From an uncultured bacterium (GTDB lineage Bacteria > Cyanobacteriota > Vampirovibrionia > Gastranaerophilales > Gastranaerophilaceae): DNA of 16,901 bases. The stretch spans positions 1 to 16,901 of the forward strand of contig OMVC01000058.1 of assembly GCA_900314375.1 (NCBI GenBank), written 5' to 3'. Shown piece by piece: positions 6,121 through 14,003 of this stretch. The translations under genes were made by a program, and so were the position numbers. The notes under the pieces were generated by a model. The model saw nothing but the letters and a program-made list of their open reading frames with translations. It was not told the origin of the DNA and did not search any database. Within the stretch, counting starts at the first letter, position 1. Each line of letters begins with the position of its first letter.

Positions 6121-7284
6121 GTGCACTCGATTATTTATTCGGAAGAACTTTCCACAACTGAAGTAATAAAGCTATATCTGCATGAATATGAGGATATGGA
6201 AATTTCGGTTGCCGATTCTGATGAAAAAGCGTATAAACTTTCTCAAAATGATAATACAATATTGATTGTAGATTTATCCCAAGAACAAAATCAAAAGTTG
6301 GATTTAATTACAAAAGTTCAAAATAGTTTTCCTGCTGTTAAAATTTTAGCACTTTCGGATAATCCTTCCGTAAATTTGATTATAGATATTATGCGCGCCG
6401 GAGCAAAAGAATTTTTACCTGTTCCGATTATCAAAAATGAGTTTATTGAAACAATAAATAAGCTAATAGCAGAAAATTCCTGTGCAAAAGAAAAAAATAA
6501 TTGCAAAATTATTACTGTTTATTCAAATAAGGGGGGCATAGGAAAAACTTCGTTAGCAACGAATTTAGCGTTAGAATTGGCAAAAATAACAAAAGAAAAT
6601 GTTGCATTGATTGATTTAAATTTTCAAACAGGTGATATAACCACCTTTTTGGATTTGAAGCCGTCTTTTAATATATCATATATGCTTGAAAATTTGGATA
6701 AGATAAATGAAACCTTTTTGTTGAGTACCTTGGAACGCTATAAACGCACAAGTTTATATGTTCTTGCTGATCCTCCGTATTTCAAGCAGGCGGATACGAT
6801 AAAACCTAATTTAATAGGAAAATTGTTCAATATATTAAAAGAGACTTTTTCTTATATAATTGTAGATGCAGAAGCGAGTTTTGACGGAAAGAATATTGCG
6901 GCTTTAGATAGTTCGGACTTGATATTGTTGGTGACTGTTGCAAATTTACCGGCATTGAGAAATACTCAAAGGTGCTTGGAGTTATTTGACAAGCTTGGCT
7001 ATGACAAAAATAAAACTCAAATAGTCGTGAACCGATACATGGAAAATGATGAGATAAAAAGTCAGGATGTTGAAAAGGTTTTATCAAAAAATATTTACTG
7101 GAAGATTCCAAACAATTATTTTGCTATAATGAGTGCAATAAATAAAGGCATCCCTGTTAGTGATATAAATTCATCAACAAATGTAGCTCAAAGCTATCGG
7201 GAATTGGCAAAATATATTTCTGATAATTTATACAAGCAAAATATGCAACAAATATACGAAAATGTATTACAAAAAGGAGTGTAA
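6121..7284 (+). CDS. CpaE/TadZ-like protein: receiver-like domain plus MinD/ParA-type ATPase
   Basis: A 387-residue protein. Residues about 1-118 look like a response-regulator receiver fold (ILIVDLS near 47-53, LALSDN near 76, then AGAKEFLPVP), but the acidic pair normally at the end of strand 1 is not obvious, so phosphorylation is uncertain. Residues about 130-370 form a deviant Walker ATPase: YSNKGGIGKTSLATNLA (about 133-149), the switch motif VALIDLNFQTGD (about 161-172) and Walker B IIVDAEA (about 245-251). This arrangement is that of CpaE/TadZ, which positions Tad-type pilus or type II secretion machinery at a cell pole. No other pilus gene is in the window. The GTG start has an AGGGGAG site seven bases upstream. 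The gene is followed directly, with no gap, by the 123-residue gene at 7285. I leave the symbol empty because function within a Tad system is not shown. Confidence 0.85.
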   Translation: MHSIIYSEELSTTEVIKLYLHEYEDMEISVADSDEKAYKLSQNDNTILIVDLSQEQNQKLDLITKVQNSFPAVKILALSDNPSVNLIIDIMRAGAKEFLPVPIIKNEFIETINKLIAENSCAKEKNNCKIITVYSNKGGIGKTSLATNLALELAKITKENVALIDLNFQTGDITTFLDLKPSFNISYMLENLDKINETFLLSTLERYKRTSLYVLADPPYFKQADTIKPNLIGKLFNILKETFSYIIVDAEASFDGKNIAALDSSDLILLVTVANLPALRNTQRCLELFDKLGYDKNKTQIVVNRYMENDEIKSQDVEKVLSKNIYWKIPNNYFAIMSAINKGIPVSDINSSTNVAQSYRELAKYISDNLYKQNMQQIYENVLQKGV

Positions 7285-7656
7285 ATGGGTTTAGCTGAAC
7301 GTTTTAGGGAACAATTGAAAAATAAAGATATCTTTGAAGATAAAAGAGAAAAGCAAGTAATACAGCCTTCAAAAGTTATTTGTAATTTGGATGTTGAGAA
7401 TATTTCAAAAATAAAAACTTATACAACAAACGTAATTAAACATTCCACAAGTAGGGTATATAAGCCTACAACATCTAAAGAGGAGTTGAAAACGGCAATA
7501 AAATCAAAAATATTGAAAACTCCTTGCTGGGATGATTATTCGCTTGAAACAAAAACAAAAATGCTTGAAAAATATTTTGCAACAAAAATGAAAGGGCAAG
7601 AATACACGATATCGGAAAAAAATGATTTTGTAAACAGTATATTAAATAATAAATAA
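7285..7656 (+). CDS. Unrecognised 123-residue protein coupled to the CpaE-like gene
   Basis: I do not recognise this protein. It is Lys-rich and basic, with no signal peptide or membrane segment. The N-terminus MGLAERFREQL could form a short amphipathic helix. A strand-like linker runs through about residues 30-65 and a helical C-terminal half through about 65-123, with a conserved-looking CWDDYS near residues 88-93. The ATG at 7285 directly follows the TAA of the CpaE-like gene. A GGAG site at about 7276-7279 lies inside the end of that gene, so translation is probably coupled and the product may be made in proportion to the ATPase. A role as partner or cargo adaptor of the ATPase is inference from position only. 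Confidence 0.75.
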   Translation: MGLAERFREQLKNKDIFEDKREKQVIQPSKVICNLDVENISKIKTYTTNVIKHSTSRVYKPTTSKEELKTAIKSKILKTPCWDDYSLETKTKMLEKYFATKMKGQEYTISEKNDFVNSILNNK

Positions 7657-7669
7657 GAAAGAGGGAAAA

Positions 7670-8455
7670 ATGTTCAAAAAAATAATTACAATGTTATTGG
7701 CAGTAATGTTCATTTGCTGCGGCTGCGGAAAGAAAAAAGAAACACCTGATACGTTAAAAACAATTCAACAACGCGGAACTGTCGTCGTTGGTGTCAGAAC
7801 AGATACATACCCGTTTGGTTTTTTGGACAAAAAAGGGCATTATGCAGGGTACGATGTTGAACTTGCAAAACTTATCGCCAAAAAGCTTTTTGGTTCTGAC
7901 GGTCATCTAAAGTATGTAAAAGTTAATGCATCAGATCGTATGATGAAATTATACTCTGAAGAAATTGATATGATTATTGCTACAATGTCTGTCACTCCAT
8001 CAAGAGAACAAATATTAGATTTTTCTGATCCTTATTATATTTCCGGACAAGCCCTATTGGTTAAAAAAGGCTCCAATATAAAAGGCTTGCGCGACTTAAA
8101 AGGTAAACGTGCTATAATCGTTTTTGGTTCAACGGGAGAAAGAAGTTTAAGAGCAGCTATTCCTGATGTAGGAATTTTAGGATATAAGACTTATGAGGAA
8201 GCATTTAACGCACTTAAACGCGGAAAAGGAGTAGCTCTGGTTTCAGATGATTCAATTCTGATGGGGTTAGCAGCTAATGATCCTACAGTAGAGTTGTTGC
8301 CTAAAAAGTATTCAAACGAGCCTTATGCTGTAGCGTTCAGAAAAGGTGACGAATCAAAGAATTTAATTAAAGAAGTTAACGATATTTTAACTGAAGAAGG
8401 AAGAAACGGTACTTTGAAAAAGCTTCAGGAAAAATATGGTATTAAACAACATTAA
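7670..8455 (+). CDS. Extracellular solute-binding lipoprotein, family 3 (polar amino acid type)
   Basis: A 261-residue periplasmic-type binding protein of an amino-acid ABC importer. A short basic N-terminus and hydrophobic core (about residues 5-15) lead into a CCGC lipobox, with Cys19 as the likely lipidated residue, so it is probably membrane-anchored outside the cytoplasm. The mature part shows family 3 features: GTVVVGVRTDTYPFGF near the start, GYDVELAKLIAKKL, MIIATMSVTPSREQILDFSDPYY, then LKGKRAIIVFGSTGE and the late AVAFRKGD. The ligand cannot be assigned. The start has a GAGGG site just upstream and lies 13 bases after the preceding gene, so it is likely in the same operon. No permease or ATPase gene is present. 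Its 3' end overlaps the converging cca gene by 14 bases. Confidence 0.9.
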   Translation: MFKKIITMLLAVMFICCGCGKKKETPDTLKTIQQRGTVVVGVRTDTYPFGFLDKKGHYAGYDVELAKLIAKKLFGSDGHLKYVKVNASDRMMKLYSEEIDMIIATMSVTPSREQILDFSDPYYISGQALLVKKGSNIKGLRDLKGKRAIIVFGSTGERSLRAAIPDVGILGYKTYEEAFNALKRGKGVALVSDDSILMGLAANDPTVELLPKKYSNEPYAVAFRKGDESKNLIKEVNDILTEEGRNGTLKKLQEKYGIKQH

Positions 8456-9536
8456 AAAACTTTTTGGCAAAAGATATTTCCCGTAACTTATCAAAGGTTG
8501 CGGGATTTTTTATTTTTTCGGACATTATATAATCAAAACACTGATTATACTTTTCAGACGGTTCAATTCCGAGATTTTTCAAATCATTGCCGGTTATTTC
8601 AAGTTTAATATCTTTTAAATTCTCAAGATACTTATTGACAATAGCAGGCTGCTTTATAGAATACATAATAACAGATTCGATAGGAATATCTTTAAACGTC
8701 TTATAAATTTCATAATCATTGGCTTTGTGAGTTATAACAATTTTTTTATACTCATCAACAATCTTTTTTTCGGATTTTGTAAGCGGAAGTGATGATATAT
8801 CAGGCAAAAGTCCTATATATAAAATCCAAGGATTTGAGATATTATATTTATTTATTAATAATTCCATTTCCTTAACATCAATATAAGAAAATTCTTTTGG
8901 TGAAATGAGTTTATAAATTCTCTGCTTTATAAAACGTTCAAAAGCGTATGAAGAATTGAGGTTAAACGTTTCCATTAATTCTTTTTTTAACCTTTTATAT
9001 GACATATCGTAATTAATATTATTGATATAATCTTGTTGAAGTTTTTTTGTTTTATCATCAAGTTCAAACCCGAAACGCACCGCAAACTTTAATGCGCGAA
9101 CGATTCTTGTCGGGTCATCAATAAAACTTTGGTTATGTAAAACTCTTAAGGTTTTATTTTTAATATCTTCTAATCCGCCTGTATAGTCAACAATTTCTCC
9201 TGTCAGCGTTGACTTTGCCATAGCGTTTATTGTAAAATCACGCCTCATTACATCATCTTTTAAACTGCATCCTATTTTATTAACAACGGGGAGATGACCT
9301 TTTTGAGGATAAGATTCACAGCGAGTTGATGCAATATCAATTGCTTCTCCATTTAATCTTATGCGAACGGTTCCAAACTGTTCGTTAATTTGAAGAATTT
9401 CGGCATCCTTAATTGTTTTGGCAAATTCTATCGCATCACCGTCGTAAGTTAAATCGATATCAAAACTTTTTTTATTCAAAAGTTCATCACGAACGATTCC
9501 GCCAATATAGTAAAGTCTTTTGTCTTTTATGTTCAT
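8442..9536 (-). CDS. cca: tRNA nucleotidyltransferase (CCA-adding / poly(A) polymerase family)
   Basis: A class II nucleotidyltransferase of 364 residues that adds or repairs the 3' CCA (or part of it) of tRNAs. The catalytic head is at the N-terminus: YYIGGIVRDELL with the GG and RD motif (about residues 9-20), then the two catalytic aspartates in FDIDLTYDGDA (about 25-35). RRDFTINAMA (about 98-107) and DDPTRIVRALKFAVRFGFEL (about 140-159), the flexible-loop and neck motifs, follow. The C-terminal half is a divergent helical body. CCA-adding and A-adding enzymes cannot be separated by eye. The start lies only 8 bases after an extended -10 box with no Shine-Dalgarno sequence, so translation is probably leaderless. 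The gene is alone on this strand, and its 3' end holds a terminator for the opposite strand. Confidence 0.9.
   Translation of the reverse strand: MNIKDKRLYYIGGIVRDELLNKKSFDIDLTYDGDAIEFAKTIKDAEILQINEQFGTVRIRLNGEAIDIASTRCESYPQKGHLPVVNKIGCSLKDDVMRRDFTINAMAKSTLTGEIVDYTGGLEDIKNKTLRVLHNQSFIDDPTRIVRALKFAVRFGFELDDKTKKLQQDYINNINYDMSYKRLKKELMETFNLNSSYAFERFIKQRIYKLISPKEFSYIDVKEMELLINKYNISNPWILYIGLLPDISSLPLTKSEKKIVDEYKKIVITHKANDYEIYKTFKDIPIESVIMYSIKQPAIVNKYLENLKDIKLEITGNDLKNLGIEPSEKYNQCFDYIMSEKIKNPATFDKLREISFAKKFFNVV
8480..8518 (+). terminator. Rho-independent terminator of the solute-binding gene, inside cca
   Basis: CCCGTAAC (8480-8487) pairs with GTTGCGGG (8497-8504) in an 8-bp stem with one G-U pair and a 9-base loop, followed by the tract ATTTTTTATTTTTT (8505-8518). 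It lies 25 bases past the stop of the solute-binding gene and within the last codons of cca on the other strand. The T-tract orientation makes it functional for plus-strand transcription only. Confidence 0.75.
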
Positions 9537-9544
9537 AGAGGCAT

Positions 9545-9553
9545 TTTATAGCA
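9545..9553 (-). promoter_or_regulatory. Extended -10 promoter of cca (leaderless)
   Basis: The minus strand reads TG-C-TATAAA at 9553-9545, then eight bases to the ATG at 9536. There is no ribosome binding site. Predicted transcription begins one or two bases before the start codon. Confidence 0.5.
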
Positions 9554-9622
9554 AAATATGTGATTTCTCAAGATATGTAGTATATTATATAGTATATCCT
9601 TTAAAATGATGATGTTAAGTTC

Positions 9623-9650
9623 TTGATTTTAGCCTAAAATAAGGTAAAAT
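9623..9650 (+). promoter_or_regulatory. Promoter of the helicase-nuclease gene, with inverted repeat in the spacer
   Basis: TTGATT (9623-9628) and TAAAAT (9645-9650) are 16 bases apart. A perfect inverted repeat, ATTTTAG-C-CTAAAAT (9626-9640), overlaps the -35 box and fills most of the spacer, a classic position for a repressor operator. Upstream, AGTATAT is repeated at 9579-9585 and 9591-9597. The predicted start near 9657 leaves a leader of about 26 bases holding the purine-rich ribosome site AAGGGACGG. Confidence 0.45.
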
Positions 9651-9682
9651 TGTATTTATTAGAAGAAAAGGGACGGACAAAT

Positions 9683-12600
9683 ATGTTACAGGAAGCAACA
9701 AAAGCGCTTAATTCGGCATTTAACAACAGCTTTATAAAAAAAGTCAGCCAATATCTTCACGATTGCGTAAGAGAAGAAGTTAAAAGCTCGACTTTTCGGA
9801 ATTTAAAAGGCGATAAAGATAACAAATGGATTTTTTTAAAAGAAAAAGAAACGTTATTGACTGACGGCTTGGACTATTTAAAACTTGACGGCGCCAATCC
9901 GAATTTAACGGAATTAATGATTCAGAGCGAAAATAATACCAGAGATAAATATTTAATCTACGGTTATATGTTTTTGGTCGGAAGAAACGGAAAATCAAAG
10001 CGTCATAATGAATTTTTAACGCCATTACTGTATGTTCCTTGTAAATTAGAGCGAAACGGTGTAAATATAAACTGTATAAGACAAGAAGATATACTCTCGC
10101 TTAATACGGGAGCTTTAGCATCCTTAATGAAAAAAAGTGATGATGACGATGAAGTGGATTCTTTTTTAGAAGGGATTTTGGATGTTGTTCCTGATTTGCC
10201 GATAACAAAAGAAAAAATGGATGTCTTTTTAACGACATTAAAATCTTTAATTCCTGATGTAGAAATTATGTCTGATGAATCTGAAAATGCAGATGAAGAT
10301 AACGTTTCAAGGGATGAATCTTCTCACGATTTATCAAATGTAGAAATTAACGGCGACAATCTTGATGAAATCATTGAAGACGATATCCAGCAGCAAAAAC
10401 AAAAGTATGAGGGTGATTTGAAACGTCTTTGCGTAACGTATCAAAGCGCAATAATATTAACGAAACGTCCTGCGGTAACGGCAGGGGTTTTGCACGAATT
10501 ATTACAAATTGCGGAAAAACCGAGCGGAGTTTATCGTGAAACAACATTATCAGTCATAAATGACGAGTATAATCAAGCGGTTGAAAAGACATCAACAAGA
10601 GCTGATGATGAACCTTTTTACCCGATAACACCATTGTCATTAAGTGATTCTCAAGAAAAGGTTTTAAAAAATATTGAAACAAGCAAATTTATAGCAGTGC
10701 AGGGGCCTCCGGGAACAGGTAAATCGCAAACAATAGTAAACCTTGTTGCGCATTTAATAGCAAACGGCAAAACGGTTCTTGTTGCATCTCGTATGGATAA
10801 AGCTGTTGATGTCGTATCAGACAGATTAAATGAACTTGGGGCACCATATTTGGCATTGCGCGCAGGGCGTTCTGATTATCAAAAACAATTAAGCCAAAAG
10901 CTGAATGATTTAATTTCAGGCAAAGTTGATTTGAATGAAGATGTGGAAGATTATATTTTTGCAGACACAAAAGATATGAAACAACATCTCGACATAATCA
11001 GAGAAACAGAAAATAAATGCGAACAAATTATTAAACTTGAAAAATCCTGGCATGATTTGAAAGATGAAATCCAAGAACAATCCGCCATTGTAGGACAATT
11101 GCTATACATAAAGCGCCCGCTTAAAAAATCTGAAATTGATAATATAAATGATGTTATTCGTTCTTTGACGGATAATATTGAGAAATCAGGATTTTTTGCA
11201 AATTTTGCAAATATGTCTAATATACGTCAATTGAAGAAAATTTTAGGTATAAAGGATTTTGATGCCGAGCCTGAAAATTTAGACAGATTAAAAGTCGAAT
11301 TAGATTATGTTACACAAAAATGGAAATTGCGCAAAATAGAAACCGATATTCAAAAAACGGGCAATTTGCATGTAATGATGGAGCAAATTCGTCAATTAAA
11401 GAAAAAACAAAAATCTTTAGCTGTAAATATTTTAAAAAGTACACGCCGAGAGGCATTGAAAACACTGCTGCGCGACGATAAGAAAAAACGCAGAATAAAA
11501 GTTCACGCAATGTCTTTAGTTGAAAAAAGAAAGAAACTCCAAACAAAGATACTGGAAGATGAAGATTTCAGACCGTTATTGGAAGCTTTTCCTTGCTGGT
11601 GTGTTACGACTTATGCCGTATCTGACAGTTTGCCGCTAAAACCTGGGATGTTTGATGTTGCAATTATTGATGAAGCTTCTCAATGCGATATTGCAAGCTG
11701 TTTCCCTATTATGTATCGTGCTAAAAAATCGGTAATTGTAGGTGATAATAAACAACTGCCACATTTGTCTTTCCTTGAAAAAGCAAAAGAACAATCCTTC
11801 TTAAGCCAATACGGTATACCTGACAAATACCAACTAATGTGGCGATTCAGAACAAATTCAATGTTCGATTTAGCAGATTATTATTCAATGAATTCCGTTA
11901 TGTTGGATGAACACTTTAGAAGTTTACCGCCTATAATTGATTTTTCAAATAAAGAATTTTATGCGGGCCGTATTCGGATAATGCGTAAAGATGCTTCTGA
12001 TTATACGGCATTAGACCTTGTTCAAGTGCCTGATGGTAAAGTTGATTCTGATGCAACAAGAAATCTTCCTGAAGTGGAAGAACTTGTTAAAACCTTACAT
12101 TCTATAATTATTGAGGATGAACGCAACAATCCTGATAATCCTACTACAATAGGTATTATTTCGCCGTTCAGAGCACAGGTTGAACAGTTAAAAATCTCTG
12201 TCCGCAAAGTATTATCAGATTATATGATACAAAAACACCAAATAGAAATAGGTACGGCACATACCTTCCAAGGAGATGAACGTGATATTATGCTAATTTC
12301 CTGGGGCTTTGCCAATAATTCGCATCCGCAGAGTATTACATTTATTCAAAAACCTAATTTGTTTAATGTTGCAATTACCCGTGCAAAAAATAAGTGCATA
12401 AATTTCGTATCTCATGATATAGATACAATGTCAGAAGGTCATTTTAGAAATTATGTTTCTTATGTCAAAGAATATCTCGAAAGGAAACGCGCACTGGCAA
12501 ATGACGAATTTGATGCAAATATTTATAAAAATAAATTTGAAAAAGAAGTAGCAGATGAAATAAGAAAGCTGGATCACAGAGTATTGGCAGGAGCGGATAT

Positions 12601-12805
12601 AGCAGGTTTAAGCGCAGATTTGGTTGTAGATGACAAATTTATAATAGAAATAGACGGCGTTGAAGACAGTAAACGTACTTCTATGTCCAATATGAAAAAA
12701 CAATCAATATTGGAACGCTGCGGCTTTAGGGTTAAGCGTATAACTTATAGAGAATGGCAATATTCTCCGAAAGCTTGTCTTGACAGAGTTTTAATAAACG
12801 AATAA
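9683..12805 (+). CDS. Superfamily 1 (DNA2/UPF1-like) helicase with C-terminal restriction-type nuclease domain
   Basis: A 1040-residue protein. An uncharacterised N-terminal domain (about 1-330) contains an acidic, low-complexity insertion (about 150-240). The helicase core follows: Walker A QGPPGTGKSQT (about 339-349), motif Ia LVASRMDKAVD, Walker B IIDEASQCD (about 659-667), motif III VGDNKQLPH (about 686-694), EHFRSLPP (about 743-750), TAHTFQGDERD (about 858-868) and NVAITRAKNK (about 895-904). A coiled-coil-rich insertion (about 425-635) separates Ia from II, as in UPF1-like helicases. The last 85 residues resemble a PD-(D/E)xK/Vsr-DUF559-type nuclease, with Asp and Glu in ADLVVDDKFIIEIDG. 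The ATG at 9683 has a purine-rich site (AAGGGACGG); an in-frame TTG at 9650 overlaps the -10 box and is unlikely. Similar helicase-nuclease fusions occur in DNA repair and phage defence, but no defence neighbours are seen here. Confidence 0.85.
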   Translation: MLQEATKALNSAFNNSFIKKVSQYLHDCVREEVKSSTFRNLKGDKDNKWIFLKEKETLLTDGLDYLKLDGANPNLTELMIQSENNTRDKYLIYGYMFLVGRNGKSKRHNEFLTPLLYVPCKLERNGVNINCIRQEDILSLNTGALASLMKKSDDDDEVDSFLEGILDVVPDLPITKEKMDVFLTTLKSLIPDVEIMSDESENADEDNVSRDESSHDLSNVEINGDNLDEIIEDDIQQQKQKYEGDLKRLCVTYQSAIILTKRPAVTAGVLHELLQIAEKPSGVYRETTLSVINDEYNQAVEKTSTRADDEPFYPITPLSLSDSQEKVLKNIETSKFIAVQGPPGTGKSQTIVNLVAHLIANGKTVLVASRMDKAVDVVSDRLNELGAPYLALRAGRSDYQKQLSQKLNDLISGKVDLNEDVEDYIFADTKDMKQHLDIIRETENKCEQIIKLEKSWHDLKDEIQEQSAIVGQLLYIKRPLKKSEIDNINDVIRSLTDNIEKSGFFANFANMSNIRQLKKILGIKDFDAEPENLDRLKVELDYVTQKWKLRKIETDIQKTGNLHVMMEQIRQLKKKQKSLAVNILKSTRREALKTLLRDDKKKRRIKVHAMSLVEKRKKLQTKILEDEDFRPLLEAFPCWCVTTYAVSDSLPLKPGMFDVAIIDEASQCDIASCFPIMYRAKKSVIVGDNKQLPHLSFLEKAKEQSFLSQYGIPDKYQLMWRFRTNSMFDLADYYSMNSVMLDEHFRSLPPIIDFSNKEFYAGRIRIMRKDASDYTALDLVQVPDGKVDSDATRNLPEVEELVKTLHSIIIEDERNNPDNPTTIGIISPFRAQVEQLKISVRKVLSDYMIQKHQIEIGTAHTFQGDERDIMLISWGFANNSHPQSITFIQKPNLFNVAITRAKNKCINFVSHDIDTMSEGHFRNYVSYVKEYLERKRALANDEFDANIYKNKFEKEVADEIRKLDHRVLAGADIAGLSADLVVDDKFIIEIDGVEDSKRTSMSNMKKQSILERCGFRVKRITYREWQYSPKACLDRVLINE

Positions 12806-12820
12806 ATCTGTTTTTAAATT

Positions 12821-12867
12821 AAATAAAACCTGATGTAATACTTGATTTTACATCGGGTTTTATTTTT
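12821..12867 (+). terminator. Rho-independent terminator of the helicase-nuclease gene
   Basis: A long hairpin has an 18-bp stem: AAATAAAACCTGATGTAA (12821-12838) pairs with TTACATCGGGTTTTATTT (12848-12865) with a single G-U pair and a 9-base loop, ending in a T-run. It begins 15 bases after the stop codon. The A-rich left arm means it could also act on the minus strand. Confidence 0.85.
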
Positions 12868-12875
12868 AATATAAT
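12847..12875 (+). promoter_or_regulatory. Candidate promoter of pheS
   Basis: TTTACA (12847-12852), lying within the right arm of the upstream terminator, and TATAAT (12870-12875) are 17 bases apart. Transcription would begin near 12882, giving a leader of about 35 bases with the AGAAGGG ribosome site at about 12904-12910. No T-box-like tRNA-sensing leader can fit in this space. Confidence 0.5.
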
Positions 12876-12916
12876 ATATAAGGGTAATTTCTAAAGATAA
12901 ATTAGAAGGGATAGAA

Positions 12917-13954
12917 ATGAAAGAACAATTAGAAAAGATATACTCTGAAGCAGTATCAGACATTGAAAAAGCAACAGGAATAAAAGATTTAGACGATATA
13001 AAAAACAAATATTTAAGCCGTAAGGGCGAACTTAACGAAATAAAAAAAGGTTTAAAAGATTTATCCGTTGAGGATAAAAAGGTTGTAGGTTCTTTAGCTA
13101 ATGAGATTTCTACCAAGCTTGAGACTTCAATTTCCGAAAAATTTAAAGCATTTTATCAAAAAGAACTAAATGAAAAATTAGAAAAAGAACGTTTGGATGT
13201 TACTTTACCGGGGCAATTTATCCCGCGCGGTCATACTCATTTATTAACATCAACAACCGAAGAAATATGCTCAATTTTCAGAAAACTCGGATTTTCAGTA
13301 GTAGCAGACGAGTTTGCTCCGGAAGTCGAAACGGAATATTACAATTTTGATATGCTCAATGTTCCGAAAGACCATCCTGCACGCGACGTTCAAGATACAT
13401 TTTTTACTAATGTTGCTTCAAATGTAGTATTGCGCAGTCAAACTTCAGGTGCTCAAATTCACGCAATGGAAGCTAAAAAGCCTCCAATCAGAATTATTGC
13501 TCCGGGTAGAGTTTATCGTAATGAAAATATAAATTCAAGAAAAAATAACTTCTTCCATCAAATTGAAGGCTTATACGTGGACAAAGATATAACATTCGGA
13601 GATTTAAAGGGTGTATTAAACGAGTTTATCAGAATTTATTTTGGAGAAAGCAGACCGACAAGATTTCGCAGCAGCTTTTTCCCATTCACAGAACCTTCTG
13701 CTGAAGTTGATGTTCAATGTATAATGTGCAAAGGCGAAGGCTGCAGAACTTGCTCCGGAACAGGCTGGCTTGAAATTTTAGGCGCAGGAATGGTGGATCC
13801 TAACGTTTTAAGAGGGGTTGACATAGACCCTGATGTTTACTCGGGATTTGCATTTGGTGTTGGTGTCGAAAGGCTTGCTATGTTAAAATATGCAGTTGAT
13901 GATATCAGATTATTCTTCAATAATGATGTCAGATTTTCACAACAATTCAAATAA
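12917..13954 (+). CDS. pheS: Phenylalanyl-tRNA synthetase, alpha subunit
   Basis: PheS, the catalytic subunit of the alpha2-beta2 enzyme that charges tRNA-Phe. The 345 residues are normal for the family. An N-terminal coiled-coil arm (about residues 1-90) is followed by the class II core: DEFAPEVETEYYNFDMLNVPKDHPARD split over about 130-155, motif 2 PGRVYRNENINSR with FHQIEGLYVD (about 195-222), and motif 3 GFAFGVGVERLAMLKY (about 313-328). The insert CIMCKGEGCRTCSGTGWLEI (about 271-290) carries four cysteines, a layout known from several bacterial groups and suggestive of a metal-binding knuckle. The AGAAGGG site precedes the ATG at 12917. pheT does not follow: rseP is next, so the two subunits must be encoded apart. 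Confidence 0.95.
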   Translation: MKEQLEKIYSEAVSDIEKATGIKDLDDIKNKYLSRKGELNEIKKGLKDLSVEDKKVVGSLANEISTKLETSISEKFKAFYQKELNEKLEKERLDVTLPGQFIPRGHTHLLTSTTEEICSIFRKLGFSVVADEFAPEVETEYYNFDMLNVPKDHPARDVQDTFFTNVASNVVLRSQTSGAQIHAMEAKKPPIRIIAPGRVYRNENINSRKNNFFHQIEGLYVDKDITFGDLKGVLNEFIRIYFGESRPTRFRSSFFPFTEPSAEVDVQCIMCKGEGCRTCSGTGWLEILGAGMVDPNVLRGVDIDPDVYSGFAFGVGVERLAMLKYAVDDIRLFFNNDVRFSQQFK

Positions 13955-14003
13955 AATTGTATCGCGTATATATTAATATATTAATTTTTGAGGGGATAGT
14001 TTT

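Noticed and set aside
9650..9682. Longer helicase start at a TTG (9650)
   Set aside because: The TTG overlaps the candidate -10 box, and the ATG at 9683 has a purine-rich ribosome site at a better distance.
11310..11546. Minus-strand open frame of 78 codons inside the helicase
   Set aside because: Phe/Leu-rich antisense reading of a Lys/Glu-rich coiled coil, with no supporting start signals.
13955..14003. Separate promoter for rseP
   Set aside because: TTGTAT at 13957 has no -10 box at a suitable distance that stands out from the surrounding TA-rich sequence. Read-through from pheS is equally plausible.
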